Shown in pieces: positions 1-8,538 of a stretch of DNA of 64,000 bases. Origin of the DNA: Marinomonas profundimaris (GTDB taxonomy: Bacteria > Pseudomonadota > Gammaproteobacteria > Pseudomonadales > Marinomonadaceae); contig NZ_AYOZ01000062.1 in the NCBI RefSeq assembly GCF_000508165.1, positions 90,538 through 154,537 of the forward strand, read 5' to 3'. Position 1 is the first letter of the stretch. Each line of letters starts with the position of its first letter. The position numbers were made by a program, and so were the translations under genes. The notes beneath the pieces were generated by a model, which was not told where the DNA came from, did not search any database, and saw nothing but the letters and a program-made list of their open reading frames with translations.

Positions 1-1586
1 ACGCGTTGCTTTGCATCCCCTGCGGCACTGGTTGCATCCAAAATATTGCGTGCCACATCCGTTACGGAAATAACCATTTGCTGCATCGCACTGCCTATCT
101 CTGAGGTGTTTGCATGCTGAGTCTGAATATTAGAACTTGTCTGTTCTGATATTTCAGCCAACTTAAACGAGGACGCAGACTGAGAGGCTGCACTGCTTTT
201 CACCTGTTTAATCAGCTGATTTAAGTTTTCTGACATGGTTCGCATCGCGCCATAAATACTGGTCGCGGAGCTGGTTTTATTAAATTCAATAGACAAATCA
301 CCGGCGGCAATTTTCTCTGCAATGGCTTGCATCTCTTTCGGTTCTGCACCCAAAGGTGCCAACACGCTACGAGCAACCCACAACGCCACAAAAGCAATTG
401 TAACCGCAATAATCAAACACAAAGCCAGAATAACGTAATTCAATTTATGCACACTGGCTAACGCTTCATCTTCCGCCATTTCTGCGATGACTATCCACTT
501 CAAACCGCTGTATTCAAGTGGGCTATAAGAAGACAATACGGAATTGCCTTTGTAGTTTTTAATCATTTGCGTATTGGTAATGCCCTTGCTGGCTTCTTGC
601 ACAACAACCGTATCAACACTGCCTTCTTTTGGGTTTCTAAAAGACGCTAAGACAGAATGGTTTTCTGGATCAAGGTAAGAGTCGGAACGCATCTTACCGT
701 CCATACCAATCAGGTAGGTTTCACCGGTTTCGCCCAATCCCGCTCTTTCCGTCATAATGTTATTTAATGCACTGATTGGAAATTGAGCGATTAACACACC
801 AATGCGCTTTTCATTTTTAAAGACAGGCACGGATAAAAATCCTGCTGGCGCTTGATAAGACGGCATATACAAAGAAAAATCGGTAAAGCTCACACCATCA
901 TCATTTAATGAGCTTGTGTACGCTTGTGCCAATCCTGAGTCTTTAAATGGGCCTTCGGTTAGAGACGTACCAAAATCCACCTCTTTAAACACGCTGTACA
1001 CCACGTCTCCGTCTTTGGAGACTAAAAAGACATCATAAAAGCCAAATTCTTGCTGAACTTTTTCTAAGTATGGGTGCGTTTTTTGATGAAAGGCATCGTA
1101 CGCTGGAACACGTTGTGAGCTGAGTGTTTTATTTTTTTCTCCAACTGGGTTCTCGTTTTGTGCGATATACGCACTTTGAAGAAGGATTGCAGCAGGAGAA
1201 AGCTGAGAAACCAAATCGGCCGAGTTAAACTCAGCGGCTTCATTTGGCGGCAACATGGACTTGAATTCATTGCCATAAAACGCCGAGACATCACTGCGAT
1301 TTTGGTCGTTCACAGGGATTCGATTCAGCCTTTGATACGCATTACTCAATAATGGCAGCATCCGTTCAACAATTGGGTTTTCGGATAGAAGAGAAAGACC
1401 ATTGGAGAGCGTGTCTAAATAAGAGTTAACCGAATGGCTCTTCGTTTCTTGAAGCGACATTAATTGATTGTTACCCATATCAATCAGCGCTTTACTGGAG
1501 AAATGAATAGAAATTGCGGAAGAGATAAAAACAGGAATTAATCCGACCAGCAATAATGTAATGAGTATCTTATTTTTAAAGGTCAT
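1..1586 (-). CDS. Methyl-accepting chemotaxis protein, 3' end cut by window edge
   Basis: The reading frame stays open from ATG at 1586 to the window edge, about 528 residues, so the C-terminus is missing. It starts with a short basic segment and a membrane helix (roughly residues 7-30). A large periplasmic sensor region of dCache type follows, with a typical stretch around GLGETGETYLIG. A second membrane helix (LNYVILALCLIIAVTIAFVA) sits at about residue 375. A HAMP segment (AIAEKIAAGDLS) and the beginning of the cytoplasmic signalling coiled coil come next. The hairpin tip that binds CheA/CheW lies beyond the window. The ligand cannot be told from sequence; dCache receptors often bind amino acids or organic acids. 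The ribosome binding site before the ATG is weak. Confidence 0.93.
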   Translation of the reverse strand, partial: MTFKNKILITLLLVGLIPVFISSAISIHFSSKALIDMGNNQLMSLQETKSHSVNSYLDTLSNGLSLLSENPIVERMLPLLSNAYQRLNRIPVNDQNRSDVSAFYGNEFKSMLPPNEAAEFNSADLVSQLSPAAILLQSAYIAQNENPVGEKNKTLSSQRVPAYDAFHQKTHPYLEKVQQEFGFYDVFLVSKDGDVVYSVFKEVDFGTSLTEGPFKDSGLAQAYTSSLNDDGVSFTDFSLYMPSYQAPAGFLSVPVFKNEKRIGVLIAQFPISALNNIMTERAGLGETGETYLIGMDGKMRSDSYLDPENHSVLASFRNPKEGSVDTVVVQEASKGITNTQMIKNYKGNSVLSSYSPLEYSGLKWIVIAEMAEDEALASVHKLNYVILALCLIIAVTIAFVALWVARSVLAPLGAEPKEMQAIAEKIAAGDLSIEFNKTSSATSIYGAMRTMSENLNQLIKQVKSSAASQSASSFKLAEISEQTSSNIQTQHANTSEIGSAMQQMVISVTDVARNILDATSAAGDAKQR

Positions 1587-1779
1587 AAGCAGTAGGTATC
1601 TTCATTCAAGAGGTTCATAAGTACGAGCCGACATCCCTTATAAGGAGGAATCTGCGTCACATTTCGATTTATATTTTTTATAATTCTACCTTAAAATCAT
1701 ACACTTCTGTAACCAACTCCATCTTGATCGCCATTCTTCCTTTAACATTTGGCTACCTGATAATCATTCAATGACAGAA

Positions 1780-1803
1780 GTGGAGAGGCGAAAACCTCCC
1801 CAC
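1780..1803 (-). terminator. Hairpin downstream of cpdB
   Basis: GTGGAGAGG (1780-1788) can pair with CCTCCCCAC (1795-1803) with one mismatch around a six-base loop. It lies about 30 bases after the cpdB stop codon on the minus strand. There is no clear T-run after it, so it may be a weak or Rho-assisted terminator. The rest of 1587-1834 shows only AT-rich leader sequence for the chemoreceptor gene. Confidence 0.4.
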
Positions 1804-1834
1804 TCCCAGCATCGTAAAAATGCGATTCACCTAG

Positions 1835-3769
1835 TTACTTTAGCTCAAAAACAGCAAAACCGTTATCATCTAAAGATTGATAAATCATATTTTTACCCGC
1901 CGCGTCTTTTGCCTTAGGCGATGTAGTGAAAAGCACCTTCGCTTTACCAAAGCCAGCGAACGACCAGTTATTATCCGCCGCTGGATTAATGGTTTTTTGA
2001 CTTAACAAATAGTTTGCCACAACATCTCGGTTTTTATCTGGCGCATCAATCACGATGGTCTCGCCGGACAAATTAGGGAAATGCCCGCCACCGCCAGCGC
2101 GGTAGTTATTCGTCGCGATCAAGAAAGACGCACTTTTATCCAAAGGCTTTCCTTGGAAAGACACACCTTCAATGCGATGCGCATTTTCATTCGCTACCTT
2201 ACCATCTGCATTATAACGCGCAGGTTGTGTCACATTGATCTTGTAATTAATGCCATCAATCACATCAAAGTTATAAGTTGGAAACGCGGCATTGATCAAG
2301 TTTTGTGGCGCACTTGATGCGGCATCAATTTGATTAAACTGACCGGCGGCCACTTCTAACCACTCAACCACTTGAGCGCCCGTTAATTTCACCACTTTTA
2401 AATCGTTCGGGTAGATATACAAATCACTGACGTTTTTCAGCGCGATGTCGCCTTTTGGTACATCGGTATAATAGTCTGGGCCGCCTCGACCGCCAGCTTT
2501 GAACGGCGCACCAGCAGACAGAATCGGCATGCCTTCATAAGACGTACCACGAACAATATTTTCAACATACCAAACCTGTGCGTTGTTCACGATTTGGATA
2601 GAAGGGTCATCTTGGACCAAGGCAAAGAAGCTGTTGATGTCGGCGGTGGATTCACCCACTTTACGACGCATGTATGCCAAGGTGCCTTCATGCTCGGTTT
2701 TCACCGCATCATTAATACTGGCATCCGCTTCCACCAACGCCACCGTTTTACGGCCTTCACGACGTGAAATAGCGCGTACTTCGGCCTTTCCATCGGCGAC
2801 TTTCCATCCGTTACCAGCCGGCTCCAGCGTTAAATCAATCACCCCAAGGTGAGAACCCCAAAAGCCCGGCATGGTCGCTGGTTTACCAAAGATCGTGCCT
2901 TTGTCACCGTCTACCCCTTCAAAAGCGTCTAACGCCTTATCACCAGGGAAGATTCGATGCGAGTGACCAAATAACACCGCATCAATGCCCTCTACTTTTG
3001 CAAGATGATAAGACGCGTTTTCTTCGCCTTTCAAATAAGGGGAATTCATCATGCCACTATGCGGAATCGCGATGATCACATCCGCGCCATTGGCTTTCAT
3101 TTCAGGCACGTATTTATTCGCGCTTTCCACGATGTCTTTGGCAATGACTTTATGGGTTAAATTGTCTTTATCCCACGTCATGATTTGTGGCGGAACAAAG
3201 CCAATGTAACCTACCTTAACCGTTTGTTTTTTACCGTCAGAATCGACGAAAGTTTTGTCTTTGATAATATAAGGCTGGAAATACGGCTGATCATTCGACG
3301 CATCGTTGTCGCCATCGTCTACATAGACATTCGAGTTAACGTACGGGAAATTAGCGCCACTTAAACTCTTCATTAGAAAGTCTAAACCGTAATTAAACTC
3401 ATGGTTACCGATATTACCCACATCGTAATCCAGCAAGTTCATCGCTTTAAATGCAGGATGCGTCTCACCAAAGCGCAGCACTCGACCTTTAGCAACATAA
3501 TCGCCCAACGGCGTGCCCTGTAATAAGTCACCGTTGTCCACCAACACCGAGTTTGTCACCTCGGCACGCGCCGCCTTAATCAAGGTCGCCACACGAGACA
3601 AGCCCACCGCATCACTTTGCTTATCGCCGTAGTAATCGTAATCCACCAAATTCATGTGAATATCGGTGGTTTCCATAACTCGCAAGTCAATGGTAGAAGC
3701 CTGCGCCATCGCAGCAAAAAGCAAAGAAGAGGCGAAAAGCGTCGCGCCCTTAGGAACAAAAAACGTCAT
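1835..3769 (-). CDS. cpdB: 2',3'-cyclic-nucleotide 2'-phosphodiesterase/3'-nucleotidase
   Basis: Bifunctional periplasmic enzyme that opens 2',3'-cyclic nucleotides to 3'-nucleotides and then removes the phosphate, salvaging nucleosides and phosphate from RNA breakdown. The N-terminus is a signal peptide ending near AMAQA. The metallophosphatase metal ligands are visible in order: TTDIHMN, DNGD, GNHEF, and HSGM/GHSH further on. The C-terminal 5'-nucleotidase domain has TNNYRAGGGG, which contributes to the substrate site. An upstream in-frame ATG exists at 3790. I chose the ATG at 3769 because GGAG lies seven bases before it and it gives a normal signal peptide. Length (644 residues) fits the family (about 650). 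Monocistronic. Confidence 0.93.
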   Translation of the reverse strand: MTFFVPKGATLFASSLLFAAMAQASTIDLRVMETTDIHMNLVDYDYYGDKQSDAVGLSRVATLIKAARAEVTNSVLVDNGDLLQGTPLGDYVAKGRVLRFGETHPAFKAMNLLDYDVGNIGNHEFNYGLDFLMKSLSGANFPYVNSNVYVDDGDNDASNDQPYFQPYIIKDKTFVDSDGKKQTVKVGYIGFVPPQIMTWDKDNLTHKVIAKDIVESANKYVPEMKANGADVIIAIPHSGMMNSPYLKGEENASYHLAKVEGIDAVLFGHSHRIFPGDKALDAFEGVDGDKGTIFGKPATMPGFWGSHLGVIDLTLEPAGNGWKVADGKAEVRAISRREGRKTVALVEADASINDAVKTEHEGTLAYMRRKVGESTADINSFFALVQDDPSIQIVNNAQVWYVENIVRGTSYEGMPILSAGAPFKAGGRGGPDYYTDVPKGDIALKNVSDLYIYPNDLKVVKLTGAQVVEWLEVAAGQFNQIDAASSAPQNLINAAFPTYNFDVIDGINYKINVTQPARYNADGKVANENAHRIEGVSFQGKPLDKSASFLIATNNYRAGGGGHFPNLSGETIVIDAPDKNRDVVANYLLSQKTINPAADNNWSFAGFGKAKVLFTTSPKAKDAAGKNMIYQSLDDNGFAVFELK

Positions 3770-3968
3770 GACATTACTCCATTCATTCAAACATCTTTCT
3801 TATTAAAAAATACTAACCAAAAAGTCAGTTTCGATAGTAAGACGAATTTATGCGAACTTCATGCCTTTTTGATGACAGCGTGTTTTCAAATAGGTTAAAG
3901 CTTCACTTTCTTCGCGAATTACGCTCCACTCATGTCGCCCTACGCGAAGGAATATGGCAAGAAAGACA

Positions 3969-4646
3969 CTATCGCTTAAACCAGCGCCAAACGAAGAGTA
4001 CTTTGATAAGCGCAGCGGCAACGTAAGTCATGGCGCAGGCAGTGAGGATTTTCTTCACTTTGGGTAAGTCTTCCTTCGGTATGTAATTACCCTCTCTCAA
4101 AATTGGCAGTGCTTTGTTAAAACTGGCGTCCCATTCTTCAGGCAATATTGCCAGCTGCACGATAACAGCTAACAAACCCGACAAACCAACGACGACAGCG
4201 TGTAACGCGACAGCATAAGGCAGATGCAATAACAGTGAAATCAGCGGCCAACCGATTAACAAACCCGCTGTAATTTTTCGTGCGGCATGGGCAAACGGCA
4301 AATAGCGGGAACTTAAATGCGAAATTTTTTGTTTCTTTTCATGCGCAATCGCGTGCCCGACTTCGTGTGCCGCTACGGCTACAGCAGTTAAAGAGCGTCC
4401 ATTAAACACACTCGGACTAAGACGAACCACATGCTGTCCGTAGTCAAAATGGTCTTGCCCTTCTTGTGTCGTTTCCACCTTTACGCCGCTCAGTTCGAAG
4501 CGTTTCACTAAATGCGTGGCCAGTTCACCACCCGTTCCAGATAGATCCCTGCGCTCCGTTGCATAACGCTTTAGAGTAAATTTCACCCAAGCACTTGGCC
4601 CTACAATCAGACCAATGGCGATTAAAATCACAATAACCCATAACAT
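3969..4646 (-). CDS. Membrane zinc metallopeptidase (Zn_peptidase_2 / YugP type)
   Basis: Small integral membrane protein of 225 residues with an N-terminal membrane helix (residues 1-20), a soluble stretch, the metalloprotease motif HEVGHAI near residue 94, and two to three further hydrophobic helices in the C-terminal half. HExxH supplies two zinc ligands and the general base. The family (PF04298-like) is widespread but its physiological substrates are largely unknown; membrane-protein quality control is a guess. It stands alone, divergent from the dnaJ-like gene at 4753. The 199 bases between it and cpdB (3770-3968) hold only the cpdB leader, with no further gene seen. Confidence 0.8.
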   Translation of the reverse strand: MLWVIVILIAIGLIVGPSAWVKFTLKRYATERRDLSGTGGELATHLVKRFELSGVKVETTQEGQDHFDYGQHVVRLSPSVFNGRSLTAVAVAAHEVGHAIAHEKKQKISHLSSRYLPFAHAARKITAGLLIGWPLISLLLHLPYAVALHAVVVGLSGLLAVIVQLAILPEEWDASFNKALPILREGNYIPKEDLPKVKKILTACAMTYVAAALIKVLFVWRWFKR

Positions 4647-4752
4647 ATTCTGTTTTCACCATATTCAAAATACATAAAAAACGGCCTCAACTTTGACCCT
4701 TTTCGCCTTCATCACATACACTGTGATAACTACTTATACATAAGAGTCAGAT

Positions 4753-5331
4753 ATGAAGAACCCCTTAGTTGGCCCAATTTTAACCATCTTAAAAAATAAC
4801 CCCAATGGCATCAGTGAATTCGACATCCTCAAAGCGCTAAAAGAACGGCTGCCAGAATTCAGCCAGCTTGCTAAAGACACCAACTTACTGCTTTTTCGCC
4901 AACACTTTCTCATCATGAATGCGTTATATCAATTGCAAAGCAGCCTCTGGCAAGAAGACAATCTCATGCTAAGCATCAGCGCCATGCGCATTCACCTCGT
5001 CAGCGAGACGCACATTCAGTTATCCGATAGTACGACAATAAGCGACAGCGTAGATGCAAAATTGGCGGCTTACTACTTAGATTGGGAAGAGTACGAGAAA
5101 ACCGACGTAGAAGAAGTTTCACGTTTACTCAACAGCTTCTACAAAGGCATCAGCTTAGGTGGCGATCGAGATTCGGCACTAAAAACATTGCAAATACAAA
5201 GCAACAATCCGACGAAAACCGTCATCAAGCAACAGTATCGTAAATTGGCCCAACAGCACCACCCTGATAGAGGCGGCGACCAAGACCTTTTCATCGACCT
5301 AAGACAAGCGTATGAATACCTTATGTTTTAA
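4753..5331 (+). CDS. DnaJ-related protein with C-terminal J domain
   Basis: 192 residues. The N-terminal two thirds resembles the 'DnaJ-related' domain (PF12339-like), with conserved openings such as NPLVGPILTILKNNPNG and LFRQHFLIMNALYQLQ. The last 60 residues form a J domain: QYRKLAQQHHPDRGGD contains the HPD triad that stimulates the DnaK ATPase. Normal DnaJ has the J domain at the N-terminus and zinc fingers after it; neither the order nor the zinc fingers apply here. It is therefore probably a specialised cochaperone recruiting DnaK to an unknown client bound by the N-terminal domain. The start follows AAGAG nine bases upstream. Confidence 0.82.
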   Translation: MKNPLVGPILTILKNNPNGISEFDILKALKERLPEFSQLAKDTNLLLFRQHFLIMNALYQLQSSLWQEDNLMLSISAMRIHLVSETHIQLSDSTTISDSVDAKLAAYYLDWEEYEKTDVEEVSRLLNSFYKGISLGGDRDSALKTLQIQSNNPTKTVIKQQYRKLAQQHHPDRGGDQDLFIDLRQAYEYLMF

Positions 5332-5491
5332 CCCATTCGCATACATTAAGAACGCATGAAGGATGGACTGTAAAACGCCTTGCAAAGCATTGATTTCAAA
5401 TTGATAACTATTCAAGATGAACCTCGCTCTTCATGGGCGGTCAAAACACAATGTACCGCCACTTTACCCACTTATTGCATAGACAGGGCTT

Positions 5492-6679
5492 ATGATTTTT
5501 TCTTCTTTGTTTCAGCGCATTCTATTCACACCAAAACACAGTCACTCGTTGCTTCGCCCATTTTGTCTTATTTCGTTTAGTTTACTCGCCAGCTGTAGCT
5601 TTAATGAAATTGATAGTTCCAATAATTTTGAAAATAATGGTCGAGATGTCACGGCCCTAAAGAGGGATTCTTTGTATTTAAAAGAAAGCCTTCCACCTGG
5701 CCTTCCTTATCCAGACGCCAGTTTCCAATCAGGGTTACAACAGCAAATCGCCTATTTGAATCGGCTGTCTGATAAGCCCTATTTGCTTGAAAATACACAA
5801 ACGAGTGTGGCGGATTTAAAACTCGTCGCAACAGAAATAGACAATTGGCTCAACAACCCTACCCAGCAACCTCAAATCATTGCGCACCAATTAGCAGGAC
5901 AAGACCAACGAGGTAACGTACAGATCACGGGCTACTATGTCCCTGTTTTATCGGTTCGACATCAGCCGAACGAAGTGTATCGCTTCCCGCTTTACCGTAA
6001 ACCAACACATCGAAACGCAAAGGGAGAGTTCCCTTCTAGAGAAGAAATCGATTTTGAAAATGCCCTCGCAGGACAAGGATTGGAAATTGCGTACACCGCC
6101 AATTTAGTCGACAATTTTTTCCTACACGTGCAAGGCTCGGGCGTTATCGAATATGAAAATGGTGAACAAAAACTGCTGTCTTGGGGTGGCGTAAACGGTC
6201 ATGCTTATCGCAGTTTAGGTAAGGAGCTCATCGAAAGAGGCGAAATAGACAGAGCCAATATTTCGGCACAAAGCATTCGACAGTGGCTAAGTGACCATCC
6301 AGAACGTAATCGCGAAATCCTGTCGACTAACCCAAGCTATTTGTTTTTCAGTGAAGGACCTCAAGCACCAGTGGGTGCCGCCAATGTGCCATTAACCCCA
6401 TTATATTCTGCGGCTGTTGACCCAAGCGTCATTCCTCTTGGTTCAATATTGTTGGCACAAGTGCCTAAGCTCGATGCTTATGGAAACTTAATCGGACACG
6501 AGTTTCGTCTCTTGCTGGCCCAAGACAAAGGTGGCGCGATTAAAGGACCAGGGCACATCGATTGGTATCAAGGTATAGGCGAAGAAGCCCGCTTTCATGC
6601 AGGTCAACTCAAGCAATTTGGGAAAGTCTGGCTGCTATTGCCGCAACACCCGACACCACAACAACTGATCGCTCAGTAA
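5492..6679 (+). CDS. mltA: Membrane-bound lytic murein transglycosylase A
   Basis: Outer-membrane lipoprotein that cleaves the MurNAc-GlcNAc bond of peptidoglycan and leaves 1,6-anhydro ends. The leader ends with a lipobox (LLASC, Cys at about residue 36). The middle carries MltA-domain sequence (ITGYYVPVL; LHVQGSGVIEYENG). The C-terminal 3D domain contains SAAVDPSVIPLGS and a terminal AQDKGGAIKGPGHIDWYQG, which holds the catalytic Asp region. Length of 395 residues is normal for the family. It ends at a strong hairpin terminator shared with the convergent tonB operon. The 160 bases before it (5332-5491) show no other gene. Confidence 0.93.
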   Translation: MIFSSLFQRILFTPKHSHSLLRPFCLISFSLLASCSFNEIDSSNNFENNGRDVTALKRDSLYLKESLPPGLPYPDASFQSGLQQQIAYLNRLSDKPYLLENTQTSVADLKLVATEIDNWLNNPTQQPQIIAHQLAGQDQRGNVQITGYYVPVLSVRHQPNEVYRFPLYRKPTHRNAKGEFPSREEIDFENALAGQGLEIAYTANLVDNFFLHVQGSGVIEYENGEQKLLSWGGVNGHAYRSLGKELIERGEIDRANISAQSIRQWLSDHPERNREILSTNPSYLFFSEGPQAPVGAANVPLTPLYSAAVDPSVIPLGSILLAQVPKLDAYGNLIGHEFRLLLAQDKGGAIKGPGHIDWYQGIGEEARFHAGQLKQFGKVWLLLPQHPTPQQLIAQ

Positions 6680-6696
6680 CCCATTCGTCAGACATG

Positions 6697-6735
6697 AAAA
6701 CGCCGCGCTTTATGGCTAAAGCGCGGCGTTTTTTT
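6697..6735 (+). terminator. Strong bidirectional intrinsic terminator (mltA / tonB)
   Basis: CGCCGCGCTTTA (6701-6712) pairs perfectly with TAAAGCGCGGCG (6717-6728), with a four-base loop. Seven T residues follow on the plus strand and four A residues precede it. It should stop mltA transcripts efficiently and tonB transcripts from the other strand less strongly. Confidence 0.9.
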
Positions 6736-6764
6736 ATTCCTGTACATCGCTATTAAACGACCAA

Positions 6765-7691
6765 CTACCTCAAGTCACTGAGTTTAAAAGAGACAGGTAA
6801 ATTGATGCGTAATTCGCTCTCTACCATGCCCTTAGTAAAGTGAGGCAACGGCGTCGAGCGTTTGATCATATCCAATACCGCGTTATCAAGACGTCTATGT
6901 CCTGAGCTTTGGGTGATTTTTACATCGGACACGGAACCATCGGCATACGCCACAAAAGACAAGGACACGACACCTTCTTCATTGCGTCTACGTGATGCTC
7001 TTGGGTAACGCTTATTCTGTGCTAACACCGATTTCAGCTGAGAAAAATAGCTGGCTTTCGCGCCAGGGTTACCACCACTGCTGGCAGAATTAGAACGACC
7101 CGTTGTTGCTTTTTGATTCGCCATGGAAGGCGGTGCCACTTTTTTAGGCTCAGCCTTCACGACAGGCTTTTCAACTTTTTTCGGTTCGGGTTTTTTCTCT
7201 GGCTTCGGTTTTGGCTCAGGTTTAGGCTCTGGTTTTGGTTTGGGCTCTGGTTTTGGTTTGGGCTCTGGTTTTGGTTTGGGTTCTGGTTTTTTTACTTCAA
7301 TAGGAGACTTTTGTTTCACCACAACTGGTTCGGGTTCTGGCTCAACAATTGGTTCAGGTTCAATAATTGGCTCAGGCTCAACGATTGGCTCTGGCTCGAT
7401 GATAGGTTCAGGTTCTACAACTGGTTCAGGCTCCACTTCCGGTTCAATTTCTTCTTGAACCTCTTCCACTGGATCCTCAACCACCTCTTCCACTTCTTTT
7501 GCTTCTTCCTGAGCCATCGTGGTTTGTGCCGCTGCACCAAGGTCACCCATCATTCCGAGGTCAAATTCAATGCCCTGAGAACCCGCCGCTTGGCTGCCTT
7601 CTGTCGGGTTGTAAAATACGGTGTAAAACGCACCCGCATGAACCGAAATAGCCAAGCTACCAGCAATAATCCAATGACGCGTGGAAATCAT
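6765..7691 (-). CDS. tonB: TonB energy-transducing protein
   Basis: Couples the proton motive force harvested by ExbB-ExbD to TonB-dependent outer-membrane receptors. One N-terminal membrane helix (about residues 7-26) is followed by an acidic segment. A long low-complexity spacer of EPEP(I/V) units then KPKPEP units runs from about residue 80 to 190. The C-terminal TonB fold holds the conserved QNKRYPRASRRRNEEG stretch and GSVSDVKITQSSG. The spacer should span the periplasm as a stiff rod with a negative half and a positive half. Its ATG overlaps the stop codon of the preceding exbD by four bases, so translation is probably coupled. Length 308 residues. Confidence 0.93.
   Translation of the reverse strand: MISTRHWIIAGSLAISVHAGAFYTVFYNPTEGSQAAGSQGIEFDLGMMGDLGAAAQTTMAQEEAKEVEEVVEDPVEEVQEEIEPEVEPEPVVEPEPIIEPEPIVEPEPIIEPEPIVEPEPEPVVVKQKSPIEVKKPEPKPKPEPKPKPEPKPKPEPKPEPKPKPEKKPEPKKVEKPVVKAEPKKVAPPSMANQKATTGRSNSASSGGNPGAKASYFSQLKSVLAQNKRYPRASRRRNEEGVVSLSFVAYADGSVSDVKITQSSGHRRLDNAVLDMIKRSTPLPHFTKGMVESELRINLPVSFKLSDLR
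7196..7446 (-). repeat. Short tandem repeats encoding the Pro-rich TonB spacer
   Basis: Inside tonB, 7226-7288 holds an 18-base unit (ggctctggttttggtttg on the plus strand) repeated about three times almost exactly, encoding KPKPEP. From about 7320 to 7446 a degenerate 18-base unit encodes PEPI(I/V)E. Such arrays can change length by slippage in steps of six residues, altering the reach of TonB. The long plus-strand ORFs opposite are artefacts of this composition. Confidence 0.85.
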
Positions 7692-8119
7692 TCTTTCACC
7701 CGCTCTAGCTGTGTCGCTAAACTGACTTTCTTTAAACCAGCCAAACGTACTTGATCAAAAACGGGGCGCAGTTTGTCTAATGAAATGGCGCCATCGGCTT
7801 TAATTTGCACCCAAAACCCTTCTTGGTTAGGTGAGGATGCAAACTGCGACTCTAAATACGACTGTACGTCATCAATGAAGAACACTTGATCATCCACATA
7901 CAGCTCATTGGCAGCACCAACGACAATCACCACATTTGGATCCGTTTGTGCTCGAGTGTCATTAATAGACTGAGGTGGAATAACCGCAATAGGATCTGCT
8001 TTTTTAATCTGACCTGCGACCATGAAGAAGACCAACATAAGGAAAACCACATTGATCAGCGGCACCATATTGTCATCATCACCGGCCGTTCTCGCGGCGT
8101 ATTTTTCGCCTATTTTCAT
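7688..8119 (-). CDS. exbD2: ExbD-family protein lacking the membrane Asp
   Basis: Second of two tandem ExbD/TolR-family genes, 143 residues: short cytoplasmic tail, one membrane helix (about residues 17-37) and a periplasmic domain. In ExbD, TolR and MotB a single Asp in this helix carries protons. Here the helix reads VPLINVVFLMLVFFMV, with Asn where Asp is expected. The codon is AAT, read directly near 8055. The neighbouring exbD keeps PLIDVV. This copy is therefore probably not proton-competent by itself and may pair with the intact ExbD. Its ATG overlaps the stop of exbD by four bases, and its stop overlaps the tonB start by four bases. Confidence 0.88.
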   Translation of the reverse strand: MKIGEKYAARTAGDDDNMVPLINVVFLMLVFFMVAGQIKKADPIAVIPPQSINDTRAQTDPNVVIVVGAANELYVDDQVFFIDDVQSYLESQFASSPNQEGFWVQIKADGAISLDKLRPVFDQVRLAGLKKVSLATQLERVKE

Positions 8120-8538
8120 TTTGTCTCCGGCATAGCAAAGGCATTCGCAATCGACACCGTTTTGGCGCCATTAAGCTTTAAACGATCCGCCAAATGCAGC
8201 AGAGTTTGTAACGTCACACCGTCTTCCGCTTTGATAACAAAAACACCTTCGCGATGGTCAGCAATGAGCGCTTGAAAACCGGCTTGATCCACAAACCGAA
8301 TGGCGTGATCGTTCACCCAAACCTGATCGTCATTTTGCTTCAACGTCATCACCACATTGTCTTTTTCTTCGTTGTTAATACGTGGTTCAGAAGCAACAGA
8401 CAGTGGCGTGTCTACAATACGCCAAGGCACAAAACTGGAGGTCAACATAAAGAACAGCAGCAAGATAAACACCACATCAATCAGTGGTGTTAGGCTAATG
8501 GCATTCTTACGTTTAGGTTGAGAAAGATTAAGCGGCAT
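8116..8538 (-). CDS. exbD: ExbD biopolymer transport protein (intact Asp)
   Basis: 140-residue ExbD/TolR protein of the inner-membrane proton channel that powers TonB. It has one membrane helix, SLTPLIDVVFILLLFFML, with the essential Asp at about residue 24, and a periplasmic domain ending AFAMPETK. I chose the ATG at 8538 (MPLNLSQPKRK), which overlaps the end of exbB by eleven bases and has GAG eight bases upstream. An in-frame start at 8565 would add nine residues inside exbB and lacks support. It works with ExbB from the preceding gene and is coupled to the second ExbD behind it. Confidence 0.92.
   Translation of the reverse strand: MPLNLSQPKRKNAISLTPLIDVVFILLLFFMLTSSFVPWRIVDTPLSVASEPRINNEEKDNVVMTLKQNDDQVWVNDHAIRFVDQAGFQALIADHREGVFVIKAEDGVTLQTLLHLADRLKLNGAKTVSIANAFAMPETK

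Noticed and set aside
1757..1771. Possible Fur half-site (TGATAATCATTC) upstream of the chemoreceptor gene
   Set aside because: Only one half matches the consensus, it lies about 170 bases from the start codon, and no promoter is placed beside it.
7113..7754. Long plus-strand ORFs opposite tonB (213 and 111 codons, Phe/Trp- or Gly/Ser-rich)
   Set aside because: They are complements of the Pro/Glu/Lys repeat codons of tonB. There is no ribosome binding site and the composition is unlike real proteins.
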